Shown here piece after piece: positions 1 through 8,392 of a stretch of DNA of 64,000 nucleotides; within the stretch, counting starts at the first letter, position 1; each line of letters begins with the position of its first letter. The stretch spans positions 1 through 64,000 of the forward strand of contig NZ_NFSC01000022.1 in NCBI RefSeq assembly GCF_002157505.1, in the 5' to 3' direction. Source of the stretch: Arthrobacter agilis (lineage in GTDB: Bacteria > Actinomycetota > Actinomycetes > Actinomycetales > Micrococcaceae). The notes beneath the pieces were generated by a model. The model was not told where the DNA came from. It saw only the letters and a list, made by a program, of their open reading frames with translations, and did no database searches. A program made the position numbers and the translations under genes.

Positions 1-1
1 G

Positions 2-14
2 ACCGTATTACGGT
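2..14. promoter_or_regulatory. Palindromic operator-like site, left copy
   Basis: ACCGTATTACGGT is a perfect 13-bp palindrome around a central T. The identical copy at 9773-9785 lies upstream of a minus-strand MFS gene, so this copy may control a gene to the left of the window. Its core resembles the sites at 869-883 and 10640-10654. Binding by the adjacent GntR protein is inferred. Confidence 0.55.
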
Positions 15-66
15 GTTATGAGCGTAGGGCGTGAGCTAGCGCACGTCAAGAGGGTTAAACGAGGGA

Positions 67-102
67 GGGCCCCGGGCCGCCGTGTTCGGCGATCCGGGGC
101 CC
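67..102 (-). terminator. Hairpin downstream of GntR gene (copy 1)
   Basis: GGGCCCCGG at 67-75 pairs perfectly with CCGGGGCCC at 94-102, with an inner GCCG/CGGC pairing. It lies just past the stop codon of the minus-strand GntR gene. There is no strong U tract, so its efficiency as an intrinsic terminator is uncertain. An identical hairpin is at 9838-9873. Confidence 0.55.
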
Positions 103-121
103 CCTGGGGAAACCGTGGTGG

Positions 122-835
122 CTAGCTGGCCTGGAGTCTGCGCATCTCGGTCAGTGCTGCTTCGGCGGCGTTCCTGATGTGTTCCTGGCAGGCGATGCGT
201 GCCTCTTCGGGGTCCCGGTTCACCGCGGCGGCAGCGGTCATGCGGGTGATTTCAGCGATGGTGTGGGCCTGCCGGCCCGGCGCGGCCAGGGACAGTGCCC
301 GCAGTATCTGGGTGCGAGCGTTGACGCTGCGCAGCATCCTCGCGATCTCGGCGTTTCCTGTGCCCTCGAGAAGGACGTCGTAGTACCTGTCCTTCGCGGC
401 AAGACGCTTCTCCGCGTTCCCCGACGTCATTGCGGCCTTGATTTCGCCAAGTCGTGCGACGAGTTCGGTGCACTGCTCATCGGTGGCACGCTCGGCGAAC
501 AAACTGCCTGCCAGCGACTCGAGGGCGCACCGGACCTCGTAGAGATTCTCCGCATCACTGATGCTCAAGGTGGCCACCTCGGGGCCGCGGTTGGCCACCA
601 TCGACACCAGGCCCTCGGATTCGAGCTGCCGCAGTGCTTCCCGGACCACCGTGCGACTGACAGAATACTTCTCGCACAGGACCGTCTCCACAAGACGCTC
701 CCCCGGGGTGAACTCCTGGGCGACGATGGCGCGCCGAAGAGCGTTCACCACCTCCGTGCGAAGCGGAGCGGCAGTTCGGCGAACAGCATCGATAGTCATA
801 GTCTTCCTCACCAGCGTTTTGACCATCATACGCAA
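122..835 (-). CDS. GntR-family (FadR/FCD) transcriptional regulator, copy 1
   Basis: A 237-residue DNA-binding regulator. The N-terminal winged helix spans roughly residues 25-95 and includes VSRTVVREALRQLESEGLV. The C-terminal part is an all-helical FCD ligand-binding domain with the usual E-x-R-x-x-L-E start (YEVRCALESLAG). FCD regulators usually bind organic acids and repress catabolic genes. The gene is divergent from an esterase, with a palindrome between them. The protein differs from copy 2 (9893-10606) by one residue, Lys6 here and Glu6 there. Autoregulation and control of the neighbouring catabolic genes are inferred from operator positions. Family assignment is firm; the ligand is unknown. 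Confidence 0.93.
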   Translation of the reverse strand: MRMMVKTLVRKTMTIDAVRRTAAPLRTEVVNALRRAIVAQEFTPGERLVETVLCEKYSVSRTVVREALRQLESEGLVSMVANRGPEVATLSISDAENLYEVRCALESLAGSLFAERATDEQCTELVARLGEIKAAMTSGNAEKRLAAKDRYYDVLLEGTGNAEIARMLRSVNARTQILRALSLAAPGRQAHTIAEITRMTAAAAVNRDPEEARIACQEHIRNAAEAALTEMRRLQAS

Positions 836-868
836 TGACCCTCCAAGGTGACACTAGACACACCGGCG

Positions 869-883
869 GTATTACCGTAATAC
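869..883. promoter_or_regulatory. Palindromic operator between GntR copy 1 and esterase
   Basis: GTATTACCGTAATAC is a perfect 15-bp palindrome with a central C. It sits between the divergent regulator gene (start 835) and the esterase (start 946). This is a typical place for a GntR/FCD operator controlling both genes. The assignment to this regulator is inference. Confidence 0.6.
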
Positions 884-945
884 TTAATCAGTTCCTTGGT
901 ACACCCGTGTCGTGGAACGACGTCGTCTGACCAAAGGAGGTCATT

Positions 946-1905
946 GTGGCATTTACCTTGGATTCCCAGCTCGCTAAAGTGCTTGCAGCACAGGCAGAAT
1001 TTGCGGCCGCCAGCGGGATCGAGTTCACGTTGCCCGCCCGCGGAGACGCACTTGGGTTGCGGGCCTTGGCCGAGGGGACAATCGCTCCCATGCTGTCGAA
1101 GGCAGATCCCGCACCGGACGTCACGTTCACTTCGGACCGGGCTCTTGCAGAGGATGGGACTCCCATCGAACTGCGGTGGTACACCAAATCCGGGGCCGCA
1201 CCGGGTCCGGCGATTGTGTACGTCCATGGCGGAGGAATGATCATGGGCTCCATCGGAGATTATGACCCGCTGGTGCGGCAGTACGTCCAATGGACCGGCG
1301 TCCCGCAACTTGCAGTGGAATACCGTTTGGCGCCAGAGGTGAAAGGTGAGACTCCGGCGCGGGATGTGCTCGCCGCTGTCCGCTGGCTTCACCAGAACGC
1401 CGAACGGCTCGAGGTGGACCCGAACCGAATCGCCGTCATGGGTGATTCTGGTGGTGGCGGCATCGGTGCGGGTGCGGTCATTCTTGCCCGCGATCATGGA
1501 GTACCACTGGCCAAGCAGATTCTCCTCTACCCGATGCTGGATGATCGCACCACCGATCCTGATCCTGATCTTGTTCCCTACATCTCATGGAACTACGACA
1601 GCAACTTCACGGGGTGGTACGCCCTCTTGGGCGATGAAATCGGCACCGATGAGGTTTCCCCCGTCGCCGCGCCCGCTCGTCTGGGGAACTTCTCCGGGCT
1701 GCCGCCGGCCTATATCGAAGTGGGAACGCTCGATATCTTCCGAGATGAATGCATCAGCTATGCCCAGCGGCTTCTGCGCGCTGGTATCGATACTGACCTC
1801 CATGTGCTGGCGGGCTACCCTCACGGAGCGGATTGGCACGGCCTTCAAACTTCTTGGAAGGACCGATGGAAGGCAGATCGGGTCCGAGCAATGACGAGTT
1901 TCTAA
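946..1905 (+). CDS. Alpha/beta hydrolase, hormone-sensitive-lipase type esterase or lactonase
   Basis: A 319-residue hydrolase. It shows the HSL-family oxyanion motif HGGG (VHGGGMIMGS, about residue 92), the nucleophile motif GDSGGG (about residue 166), and a late Asp/His pair in TLDIFRDE and YPHGAD. The start is GTG at 946, with AAAGGAGG five bases upstream. It would hydrolyse a short ester or lactone in the cytoplasm, as no signal peptide is visible. The family includes the monoterpene epsilon-lactone hydrolases, which fits the neighbouring LLM monooxygenase, but the substrate is not determined. It stands alone behind the GntR operator at 869-883. Confidence 0.88.
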   Translation: MAFTLDSQLAKVLAAQAEFAAASGIEFTLPARGDALGLRALAEGTIAPMLSKADPAPDVTFTSDRALAEDGTPIELRWYTKSGAAPGPAIVYVHGGGMIMGSIGDYDPLVRQYVQWTGVPQLAVEYRLAPEVKGETPARDVLAAVRWLHQNAERLEVDPNRIAVMGDSGGGGIGAGAVILARDHGVPLAKQILLYPMLDDRTTDPDPDLVPYISWNYDSNFTGWYALLGDEIGTDEVSPVAAPARLGNFSGLPPAYIEVGTLDIFRDECISYAQRLLRAGIDTDLHVLAGYPHGADWHGLQTSWKDRWKADRVRAMTSF

Positions 1906-2377
1906 CCCGAGCCGCATCTCCCTGAATCCTTCCTGCACCAGTGGATGCGGCGTCGGCCGCAACGCCGGGGCGTCCTTCAGGTCCTTGTGCAGGTGCCCGT
2001 CGACGTCGCGTCTACGGCTCGGAGGTATGCCAGCTGGTACCACCGTAAGGCCGACAGAGGCGGACCACCTGTGGGAGGGAGGGTTTAGCGGTTTGTTCTC
2101 ACGTCCTGGTTTGAGTTCCGCCGACGCGTAGCGGCAGTACAGGACGACGCCGGCACGCAACAGGTTCATCTCCGTCTGCACTGATCCGCAGGTGCAGGCG
2201 CCTTAAGTTCAGGCGGGCTTTGTTATCTCCCCCGATGCAGTCGGCCTCATTCCCAGGGCAGTTCGAAAAACACGTCCGCTGGTAAGCGGTTGGTGGAGTA
2301 TCACCTAATGGTGGGCCCTTGGTAGGGCATGCCGCAGGATGACGGTCACGATCACCAGCTCCCTGTGTCGCCGCCTC
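1906..2377. other. Gap without a recognised gene
   Basis: These 472 bases separate the plus-strand esterase and the minus-strand LLM monooxygenase, which converge here. A minus-strand open frame covers 1906-2181 but runs on into the antisense of the esterase, has no good ribosome binding site and resembles no family I know. It may be decayed DNA. No clear terminator hairpin was found. Confidence 0.4.
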
Positions 2378-3712
2378 TTATGTGGAGCTGGTTCTGATGC
2401 GGGGGTCGAGTCCGTACTGCGCAGGTAGTCCGAGGTGATCGCGGAGGGTCTTTCCCTCGTAGCCGTTGTGGAAGATTCCACGTTCGATGAGGAGCGGAAC
2501 GACCTGGTCGACGAAGTCGTCAATCCCGTGGTGGAAGTTGTCGACGTTGATCAGGAAGCCGTCGGCGGCTTCGGCGTCGAACCATTCCTGCAGGTGGTCG
2601 GCGGCCTGTTCCGCGGTGCCCACCACCGAGGGGTAGTGATCGAGCACTCCGTGGGCGAGGATGTCGCGCGGCGACCATCCCTCCCGGGCCAGCGTCATGG
2701 CCTGGGCGGAACGGGGGTTCCCTGGGTACGCACGAGCGGAGGCGAGCCGCTCTGGGGTCAGGGGTTGATCCGCGTGAGTGAACTCCTGCTCCAGGCCAAG
2801 GAGCGCACCCAGCCGCGCCAGCGGCACACGGAGATCGATCCGGTCATCCAAGGCGCGACGAGCATCCAACGCTGCACGCACCGTGTCACCGACCCCGTAG
2901 CCGGTGAACGCGATGAACTTGATTTCCTCCGGATCGCGGCCTGCCATCTCTGCTGCCCGGCGCACAGTCTCGCGTTGGGCCTGGCTCTCCTGGATAGTCG
3001 ACGGCATTCCGATGACGACGTTCGCGTACATGCCGGCCGCCTGCAGGCCGTAGCCGCTGCTGGCGGGCTGGACGATGACCGGCTGGCCCTGTTCGGACGG
3101 CGGGATGGGAAGAGGCCCGCGGGCTCCGACGTGCGTGCCGTGCAGGTTGACCGGGCGGATGTGGGCCGGGTCTGCGAACCTGCCGTTCTGGTCGGGCTGG
3201 CCCGCCTCATATCCCCAGCTTCCCCAGAGCGCATGAACGACCTGCATCACTTCGTGGAGACGCTCGTACTTCTTCTCCCGAGGCGGCCTTTCCTTGCCGA
3301 AGTTCGCGAACGCGTCGGGTTCGTAGCTTGGGACGGCGTTCCATCCGGCCCGTCCGCGGCTGATGACGTCGAGGGCTTTGAGTTGGCGGGCCAGCAGGTA
3401 CGGCTCGGTGAAGGAGGTCGACGCCGTGCCGATCAACCCGATGCGTTCGGTCGCCTGCGCCAGCGCCGACAGCACGATGATCGGATCCATCGCGAACATT
3501 GGGGGCGTCGGGGCCAGGTCCCCGTGCAGGAAGAGGCGATCGGCCAGGAAGACGAACTGCAATCCACCTCGTTCCGCCGTCCGCGCCTGCTCCACCGTGA
3601 CATCGATGTTCGTGTAGGCCCCGGGGTTTACGTGCGGCATCCGCCACGCGCCGGCATGGACACCGAAGTTGTTTCCCAGGCCCACGCCCAGAACCATCTG
3701 CTTCTTTTTCAT
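2378..3712 (-). CDS. LLM-class flavin-dependent monooxygenase (NtaA/SnaA/DszA-like)
   Basis: A 444-residue protein of the bacterial-luciferase-like fold. Family marks include the N-terminal strand with GAWRMP, the AERGGLQFVFLADRL segment, the GLIGTASTSF..P strand and SRGRAGWN(A)V. The NtaA/SnaA/DszA branch uses reduced FMN supplied by a separate reductase to oxygenate N-, S- or carbonyl-containing substrates. Some members perform Baeyer-Villiger-like oxidation. Length is normal for the family. It is the last gene of a minus-strand series beginning with the MHS transporter at 9718. Function as the ring-opening oxygenase of the island is inference. Confidence 0.88.
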   Translation of the reverse strand: MKKKQMVLGVGLGNNFGVHAGAWRMPHVNPGAYTNIDVTVEQARTAERGGLQFVFLADRLFLHGDLAPTPPMFAMDPIIVLSALAQATERIGLIGTASTSFTEPYLLARQLKALDVISRGRAGWNAVPSYEPDAFANFGKERPPREKKYERLHEVMQVVHALWGSWGYEAGQPDQNGRFADPAHIRPVNLHGTHVGARGPLPIPPSEQGQPVIVQPASSGYGLQAAGMYANVVIGMPSTIQESQAQRETVRRAAEMAGRDPEEIKFIAFTGYGVGDTVRAALDARRALDDRIDLRVPLARLGALLGLEQEFTHADQPLTPERLASARAYPGNPRSAQAMTLAREGWSPRDILAHGVLDHYPSVVGTAEQAADHLQEWFDAEAADGFLINVDNFHHGIDDFVDQVVPLLIERGIFHNGYEGKTLRDHLGLPAQYGLDPRIRTSST

Positions 3713-3903
3713 TTCCGACGTTCCTGCGTCTGTGACGGGGGCATGTGTCTACCTTCGTTCGTGCTCCACGGTGTTCCCGTGCTGGTTGCAGGACCCGCGA
3801 CCTGCCATGGTCATCGAGTCGGCAGCTGATGACTTCGGAGAGGACCAACAGGGTACGAGCTAGCGATCAGGGCCGCATATGAGTCTTCGGAGGAGGGCGG
3901 GTT

Positions 3904-5331
3904 TCATCTGCTAACGGCTTCTAGTAGAGGGGCATTGCGTGCCCGGGAAGGGAGGAATATTGCAGCAACAATTCCCGCCGCGGCAATGACACCACCAGCA
4001 GCGAAGGCTGCCTGTGCGCCGACGATGACCGACGTCGGATCTGAACCCTTCGCGTGAATCGTGAAGATGCCTACGAGAACGGCGAGCCCAGCCGCACCGA
4101 CGAGCTGTTGCACTGTATTAAGCGCAGCGCTCCCGTGCGCATGAAGCTCGTCCGGCAGCGACCCAAGCGCCAGCGTGTAGATGGGAGTCCAAGAAAGGGC
4201 CTGACCTGCGCAGATCACTAGGAACGTCACAAGTACGACCCACACCGGCACAGCTTGGTCAACAGTACTCATGAACCACCAACCGGCGGCGATGACGACT
4301 GCACCCGAGACGACAAGTGTCCGAGCACCCATGCGGTCATAAACCTTGCCTGCAAAGACGGACACGACGACGATCATCACACCTCCCGGCGCCATGAACA
4401 GCCCGGTCTCAAAGACGCCAAGCTCGAACGATTCCTGGAGAACGAGCGGCAACAGGACACTCAGGCTGAACGCTCCGGCGACGAGGAACCCGAACTGCAC
4501 GATCGACATCGTGAAAGCCCGGCGGGAGAAGATCCTCATGTTCATGAGCGGAGTGGAGTTGCGTTGCAATCTCAGTTGCCGCACGACGAAGGCGCCAACA
4601 CCAAGCAAGCCGAGGGGAACAGCAACCCAGAACGACACCGGGATCCCTGCTCCGGCGCCCTCGCCCACGGTGCTGAGCCCGTAGACCAGCGCGCCGAAAC
4701 CCACAGCCGCCAGGACGAACGACAGAACATCGAAACCCGAGCCCGAGGAGGCACTCGGGTTGGGAATTTTGAGAGCACCAAGGATCAAGCCGAGCAGTGC
4801 GAAGGGCAAAATAATGATGAAGAGCCAGCGCCAGCTCAGTTGCGCCATGACCAGTCCGGAGAAAGCAGGAGCGATCGCAGGCGCGACGGAGATCACCGCC
4901 GTGACCATCGCCATCATCTGACCTCGCCGCGCGGGCGCGACCATCCCGAATGTTGTTGTCAGAAGCATGGGCACGAGTACTCCTGTACCCAATGCCTGGA
5001 CGACGCGGGCCGCGAGCAGGACTTCGAAGCTCGGCGCGAGCGTCGCGATGAGCGTTCCGAGACTGAACAAGCCCATGCTCACGGCGAAAATGGGGCGGGA
5101 CCGGAAGCGTCGCAGGAGGTAGCCGGTCGTTGGAATGATCACCGCCAGGGTGAGCGCGTAACCCGTGGTCAGCCATTGCCCGGTGCTCGCGCTGATCTTC
5201 AGTTCAGCCATGATTGTTGGAAGGGCAACGCCCATGACCAGTTCTGACACGAGCGCGATGAATGCCGATGCTGCGAGCACGACGATCGTAATGATCTGAT
5301 CAGAGGTAAGTTTCTCGGGATTCGTACTCAC
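3904..5331 (-). CDS. MFS transporter, DHA2 (EmrB/QacA-like) family
   Basis: A 475-residue membrane protein with about fourteen hydrophobic segments. The typical DHA2 pattern is visible: VALPTIMAEL in TM1, the motif-A-like YLLRRFRSRP loop, and motif C region (ISVAPAIAPAFSG). It starts with GTG at 5331; the ribosome binding site is weak. Members are proton-driven drug or metabolite exporters. In this cluster it could export substrate or a toxic intermediate. Three 13-bp tandem repeats lie 40-80 bases upstream. Confidence 0.88.
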   Translation of the reverse strand: MSTNPEKLTSDQIITIVVLAASAFIALVSELVMGVALPTIMAELKISASTGQWLTTGYALTLAVIIPTTGYLLRRFRSRPIFAVSMGLFSLGTLIATLAPSFEVLLAARVVQALGTGVLVPMLLTTTFGMVAPARRGQMMAMVTAVISVAPAIAPAFSGLVMAQLSWRWLFIIILPFALLGLILGALKIPNPSASSGSGFDVLSFVLAAVGFGALVYGLSTVGEGAGAGIPVSFWVAVPLGLLGVGAFVVRQLRLQRNSTPLMNMRIFSRRAFTMSIVQFGFLVAGAFSLSVLLPLVLQESFELGVFETGLFMAPGGVMIVVVSVFAGKVYDRMGARTLVVSGAVVIAAGWWFMSTVDQAVPVWVVLVTFLVICAGQALSWTPIYTLALGSLPDELHAHGSAALNTVQQLVGAAGLAVLVGIFTIHAKGSDPTSVIVGAQAAFAAGGVIAAAGIVAAIFLPSRARNAPLLEAVSR

Positions 5332-5369
5332 TATGGCTTCAGGCTCTCTACGTAGTGCGGTGACCCGGC

Positions 5370-5408
5370 CGGATCAGGCAGTCGGATCAGGTAGTCGGAT
5401 CAGGTTGT
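5370..5408. repeat. Three 13-bp tandem repeats upstream of the MFS gene
   Basis: CGGATCAGGCAGT, CGGATCAGGTAGT and CGGATCAGGTTGT follow one another without spacing. They occupy the gap between the aldehyde dehydrogenase stop and the MFS start, upstream of the latter. They may be iterated binding sites or a replication-slippage product. Confidence 0.85.
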
Positions 5409-5498
5409 CGGAACGTGTGCAGGCACCACTTGAGCCCACCCCGCTGCGGTCGAGGGCGGACTCAGTCGAATCAGGGGCAACGCCGGGGATTGATTGCT

Positions 5499-6998
5499 CT
5501 AGTGCTGGTCCAGGTAGGGGTCTGGAATACCGATGTACTGGACGGTCGTGTATTCGGCCAGGCCTTCAGCTCCGCCCTCCCGGCCAAGACCTGATTGCTT
5601 GACGCCGCCAAACGGAGCAGCGGCGTTGGAGATGACGCCGGAGTTGAATCCGACCATGCCGAACTCGATCTGCTCCGCCACGCGGAGCATTCTGGCGTGA
5701 TCCCGGGTGAACAGATAGGAAGCAAGCCCGTACTCGGAAGAGTTGGCGAGTTCGATGGCTTCCTTCTCGGTTTGGAAGGTGGTCACGGGAGCTACGGGCC
5801 CGAAGATCTCGCTCTGGAGAATGGTTGCATGATGCGGGACATTGGCGAGGACTGTTGGCGGGTAGAAGTACCCGTCGCCGGCAATCGGCTCACCGCCGGT
5901 AGCGACGGTGGCGCCTTGTTCCACTGCTGCGGTGACCAAAGAGTGAATGTCTTCGCGTGCTCCGGCGTCGATGACGGGCCCGACAGCCGAGGCGGGGTTG
6001 GTGCCGCGACCTATGGTCAGCCCGCCCATGGAGGCGGCCAGCTTTGCGGTGAACTGCTCCGCCACGGTTTCATGGACCAGGAACCTGTTCGCCGCAGTGC
6101 AGGCTTCCCCCATGTTGCGCATCTTCGCTGCCATGGCGCCCTGCACTGCTTTGTCGAGATCAGCGTCGTCGAACACGATGAAGGGGGCGTTGCCGCCGAG
6201 CTCCATCGAGGTCCGCAGCACGTTCTGTGCTGCATCGGAAAGGAGCCGACGGCCGACCGGGGTTGACCCGGTGAACGAGACCTTCCGTAAGCGGGAGTCC
6301 TTCATCAACGGTCCTGAGATACCGGATGCGGACGAGGAGGCCACAACATTCAGCACACCAGGGGGCAGACCCGCTTCCTGCATCACTTGAGCAAACAGCA
6401 GTGAGGTGAGTGGCGTGAGTTTTGCGGGCTTGAGGATCATCGTGCAACCAGCCGCGATGGCCGGCGCGACCTTGCGCGAGGCCATGGCCAGGGGAAAGTT
6501 CCAGGGCGTGATGAGCAGACACGGCCCAACCGGTTTGCGCTGAACGAGAATTTTGCTCTTTCCCTCGGGCGAGGTGAGATAACGGCCATAGTCCCGGACC
6601 GCCTCCTCGGAGAACCATCGTAGGAATTCCGCGCCGTAGGTCACTTCGCCACGGGCTTCGGCCAGAGGCTTACCCATCTCCAATGTCATCAGCAGGGCGA
6701 AGTCGTCAGCTCGCTCCGTTACCAGTTCAAAGCCGCGGCGGAGCATTTCTGCCCTGTCGCGGGGAGCTGTTCGCGCCCAGCCTTTCTGAGCGGAATCTGC
6801 GGCATCCAGTGCTGACATCGCGTCAGCGCTGGTGGCATCGGCGATATCAAGGAGTGGCCTGCCGGTCGCGGGGTCTTCGACGGTGAACGTTCCACCATTG
6901 CTGGCTTCGCGCCACTCGCCATTGATCAATAGACCGGTGGGGAGGGTGGAGAGCAGCGATTGCTCGAGTGCGGGGGTGACAGTAGAGGTCTCAGGCAT
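5499..6998 (-). CDS. NAD(P)-dependent aldehyde dehydrogenase, succinate-semialdehyde dehydrogenase type
   Basis: A 499-residue soluble enzyme oxidising an aldehyde to an acid. The active-site Glu is in MELGGNAPF (about residue 266) and the catalytic Cys in GEACTAANR (about residue 300). The TPWNFPLAMASRK segment and SEIFGPVAPV are typical of the GabD group. Length is normal. Its start overlaps the end of the upstream hydrolase gene by 8 bases, so the two are translationally coupled. The true substrate need not be succinate semialdehyde. Context suggests a semialdehyde or hydroxyaldehyde produced in the island's pathway. Confidence 0.9.
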   Translation of the reverse strand: MPETSTVTPALEQSLLSTLPTGLLINGEWREASNGGTFTVEDPATGRPLLDIADATSADAMSALDAADSAQKGWARTAPRDRAEMLRRGFELVTERADDFALLMTLEMGKPLAEARGEVTYGAEFLRWFSEEAVRDYGRYLTSPEGKSKILVQRKPVGPCLLITPWNFPLAMASRKVAPAIAAGCTMILKPAKLTPLTSLLFAQVMQEAGLPPGVLNVVASSSASGISGPLMKDSRLRKVSFTGSTPVGRRLLSDAAQNVLRTSMELGGNAPFIVFDDADLDKAVQGAMAAKMRNMGEACTAANRFLVHETVAEQFTAKLAASMGGLTIGRGTNPASAVGPVIDAGAREDIHSLVTAAVEQGATVATGGEPIAGDGYFYPPTVLANVPHHATILQSEIFGPVAPVTTFQTEKEAIELANSSEYGLASYLFTRDHARMLRVAEQIEFGMVGFNSGVISNAAAPFGGVKQSGLGREGGAEGLAEYTTVQYIGIPDPYLDQH

Positions 6999-7905
6999 GG
7001 TCAGTTCCTTCCGAGGCAGATGGAGTGAGGTCCTGGCCGGACTCGCGGGGGTGCAGTTCGTCGAGGATGGGCAGCAAATGGGTTTTGAACAGGGGGTAGT
7101 TCTCGGCCATGGGGAAGTGTCCGATGCCCTTCATGGGACCGCCTTTGGCCCCTGGAATTTCGGCGATCGCATCCGCCGTGTCTGCTGGCGTGCAGGCATG
7201 ATCGTATTCACCGGTCAGGAGGTACACGGGGCACGCTTGTGTGTCGATTTCGTGTCCTCTCCCCCGCAGGTCAAGATCCTGGGAGTAGAAGTAGGTGTCT
7301 CCGCGGTAGATCCCAGGGCCGCCCTGACTGTAGATCCACCACACTTCGCGGCGGGAGACCTCAGGGCTTTGGGGTGCCATCAGGCTTGAGGTCCACGTTG
7401 CTACTGACTGCTGGGCGTTGATATCGGGGCGCAGAGACCAGTCCTGGAACCGTCCGTTGACCTTGAGTGCTCCGGACAGGCCGATCACCCCACCGATATC
7501 GTCCGCATGGCGCCGGGCCAGTTCCAGAACGAGTGACCCTGCCATCGAGCAGCCAATGACAACGGGTTGCTCCAGCCCCAGGGCAGCGGAGAAGTCGCGG
7601 ACGATCGCTACGTACGCGTCGGTCGTCAGCAGGTACTCCTCTTCCCACCAGCCTTCCGGCGGCAGCGATCGGCCATGCCAGGGCAGATCGAAGGCTACGA
7701 CCCGGAAGCGGCTGGTGATGTCCGGATCGTTGAGCAGGTGCCTGAACTGCCGGGAGTCAGCACCAGCAGTATGGAGACACAGAAGGACGGGCCCGGTGCC
7801 GGCTTCTTCAAAGTAGATCCGCTGATCGCGTCCGGATGAGCGCAGATTGATGTAGCGGCCGACGACATCTTCGATCACGGATGAAGGGGTGTCAGTGCTG
7901 AACAT
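6991..7905 (-). CDS. Alpha/beta-fold hydrolase
   Basis: A 304-residue hydrolase. The oxyanion region is LLCLHTAGAD, the nucleophile elbow is GCSMAG (about residue 122), an Asp lies in LTGEYDHACTP and the His in GIGHFPMAE. The elbow ends in Ala instead of the last Gly of GxSxG. Related enzymes hydrolyse C-C bonds, lactones or enol-lactones. It overlaps its upstream neighbour by 14 bases and its downstream aldehyde dehydrogenase by 8, so the three form one unit. A hydrolysis step yielding an aldehyde or its precursor is plausible but not shown. Confidence 0.85.
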   Translation of the reverse strand: MFSTDTPSSVIEDVVGRYINLRSSGRDQRIYFEEAGTGPVLLCLHTAGADSRQFRHLLNDPDITSRFRVVAFDLPWHGRSLPPEGWWEEEYLLTTDAYVAIVRDFSAALGLEQPVVIGCSMAGSLVLELARRHADDIGGVIGLSGALKVNGRFQDWSLRPDINAQQSVATWTSSLMAPQSPEVSRREVWWIYSQGGPGIYRGDTYFYSQDLDLRGRGHEIDTQACPVYLLTGEYDHACTPADTADAIAEIPGAKGGPMKGIGHFPMAENYPLFKTHLLPILDELHPRESGQDLTPSASEGTDHA

Positions 7906-8308
7906 GGAGTGCCTTTCCGAGATCGATCAGGCGAGCGATGACCCTTAGGTTCCTGACAAGTTCGACGTTGGATCCGCCGACTGTGACGTCGGGGCTGTTC
8001 TTGGCCAGCGCGAGTAGGTCGTGGTGGAGAGGTTTGGGTTGGGGATCGAAGATCTGATGCCAGCCGGCCTGGGTGGCGGAGATGAGGATGTGCTCCTCGG
8101 GCAGGTCGTCCCAGGACGCGGGAACAAGTTCCGAGTTGCGGAAATTGAGCGCAACCCTCCACCCGTCGGATGAGGCGGCGCCGATCCAGAAGTCACTGTA
8201 TTTGCCGATGACCTGGGCTTCGCGGTCGGTATGCACAGCCTCAGCCAAGCCGGAGAACCATGCCTCAGAAATGGCTGTTGGTGTGTCGTGGGTCGGAGTC
8301 ATGAACAA
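7892..8308 (-). CDS. Small SCP-2-like (sterol-carrier-like) protein
   Basis: A 138-residue protein without a signal peptide or membrane helix. The C-terminal half, ILISATQAGWHQIF followed by a conserved-looking PLHHDLLAL and VGGSNVELVRNLRVIARLI, resembles the lipid-pocket part of SCP-2 domains. No catalytic motif is visible. It lies 84 bases downstream of the MHS transporter and overlaps the hydrolase gene, so it belongs to the same transcript. A role in binding or presenting a hydrophobic substrate is inferred. A wholly different family is possible. Confidence 0.5.
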   Translation of the reverse strand: MFMTPTHDTPTAISEAWFSGLAEAVHTDREAQVIGKYSDFWIGAASSDGWRVALNFRNSELVPASWDDLPEEHILISATQAGWHQIFDPQPKPLHHDLLALAKNSPDVTVGGSNVELVRNLRVIARLIDLGKALHVQH

Positions 8309-8392
8309 CTTTCTGTGTTCGAGGAAGGGTCGTGGGCTTGGTGGCGCAGGTGCCCCGGTGCAGATTCCAGTGTGGCGCCAGCGGTCGCTCGT

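Larger units (their letters stand above)
1..885. repeat. Direct repeat, left copy (GntR regulator gene plus flanks)
   Basis: This segment recurs at 9772 onward. Positions 1 to 757 match 9772 to 10528 without a difference that I can see. Scattered mismatches begin at 758, and similarity fades through the operator at about 885. The repeat contains the whole GntR gene, its downstream hairpin and an ACCGTATTACGGT palindrome. The left limit is outside the window. Confidence 0.95.

Noticed and set aside
1585-2181. Minus-strand frame as an insertion-sequence remnant
   Set aside because: Most of it is antisense to the esterase, and the rest matches no transposase motif that I can name.
2435-3829. 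Plus-strand open frame of 464 codons
   Set aside because: Antisense to the LLM monooxygenase, which has clear family motifs; no ribosome binding site or domain is visible.
4255-5247. Plus-strand Asp/Glu/His-rich open frame
   Set aside because: Antisense to the DHA2 transporter; its composition is the mirror of hydrophobic codons.
5369-5410. CRISPR-like array at the 13-bp repeats
   Set aside because: Only three adjacent units without spacers and no cas genes.
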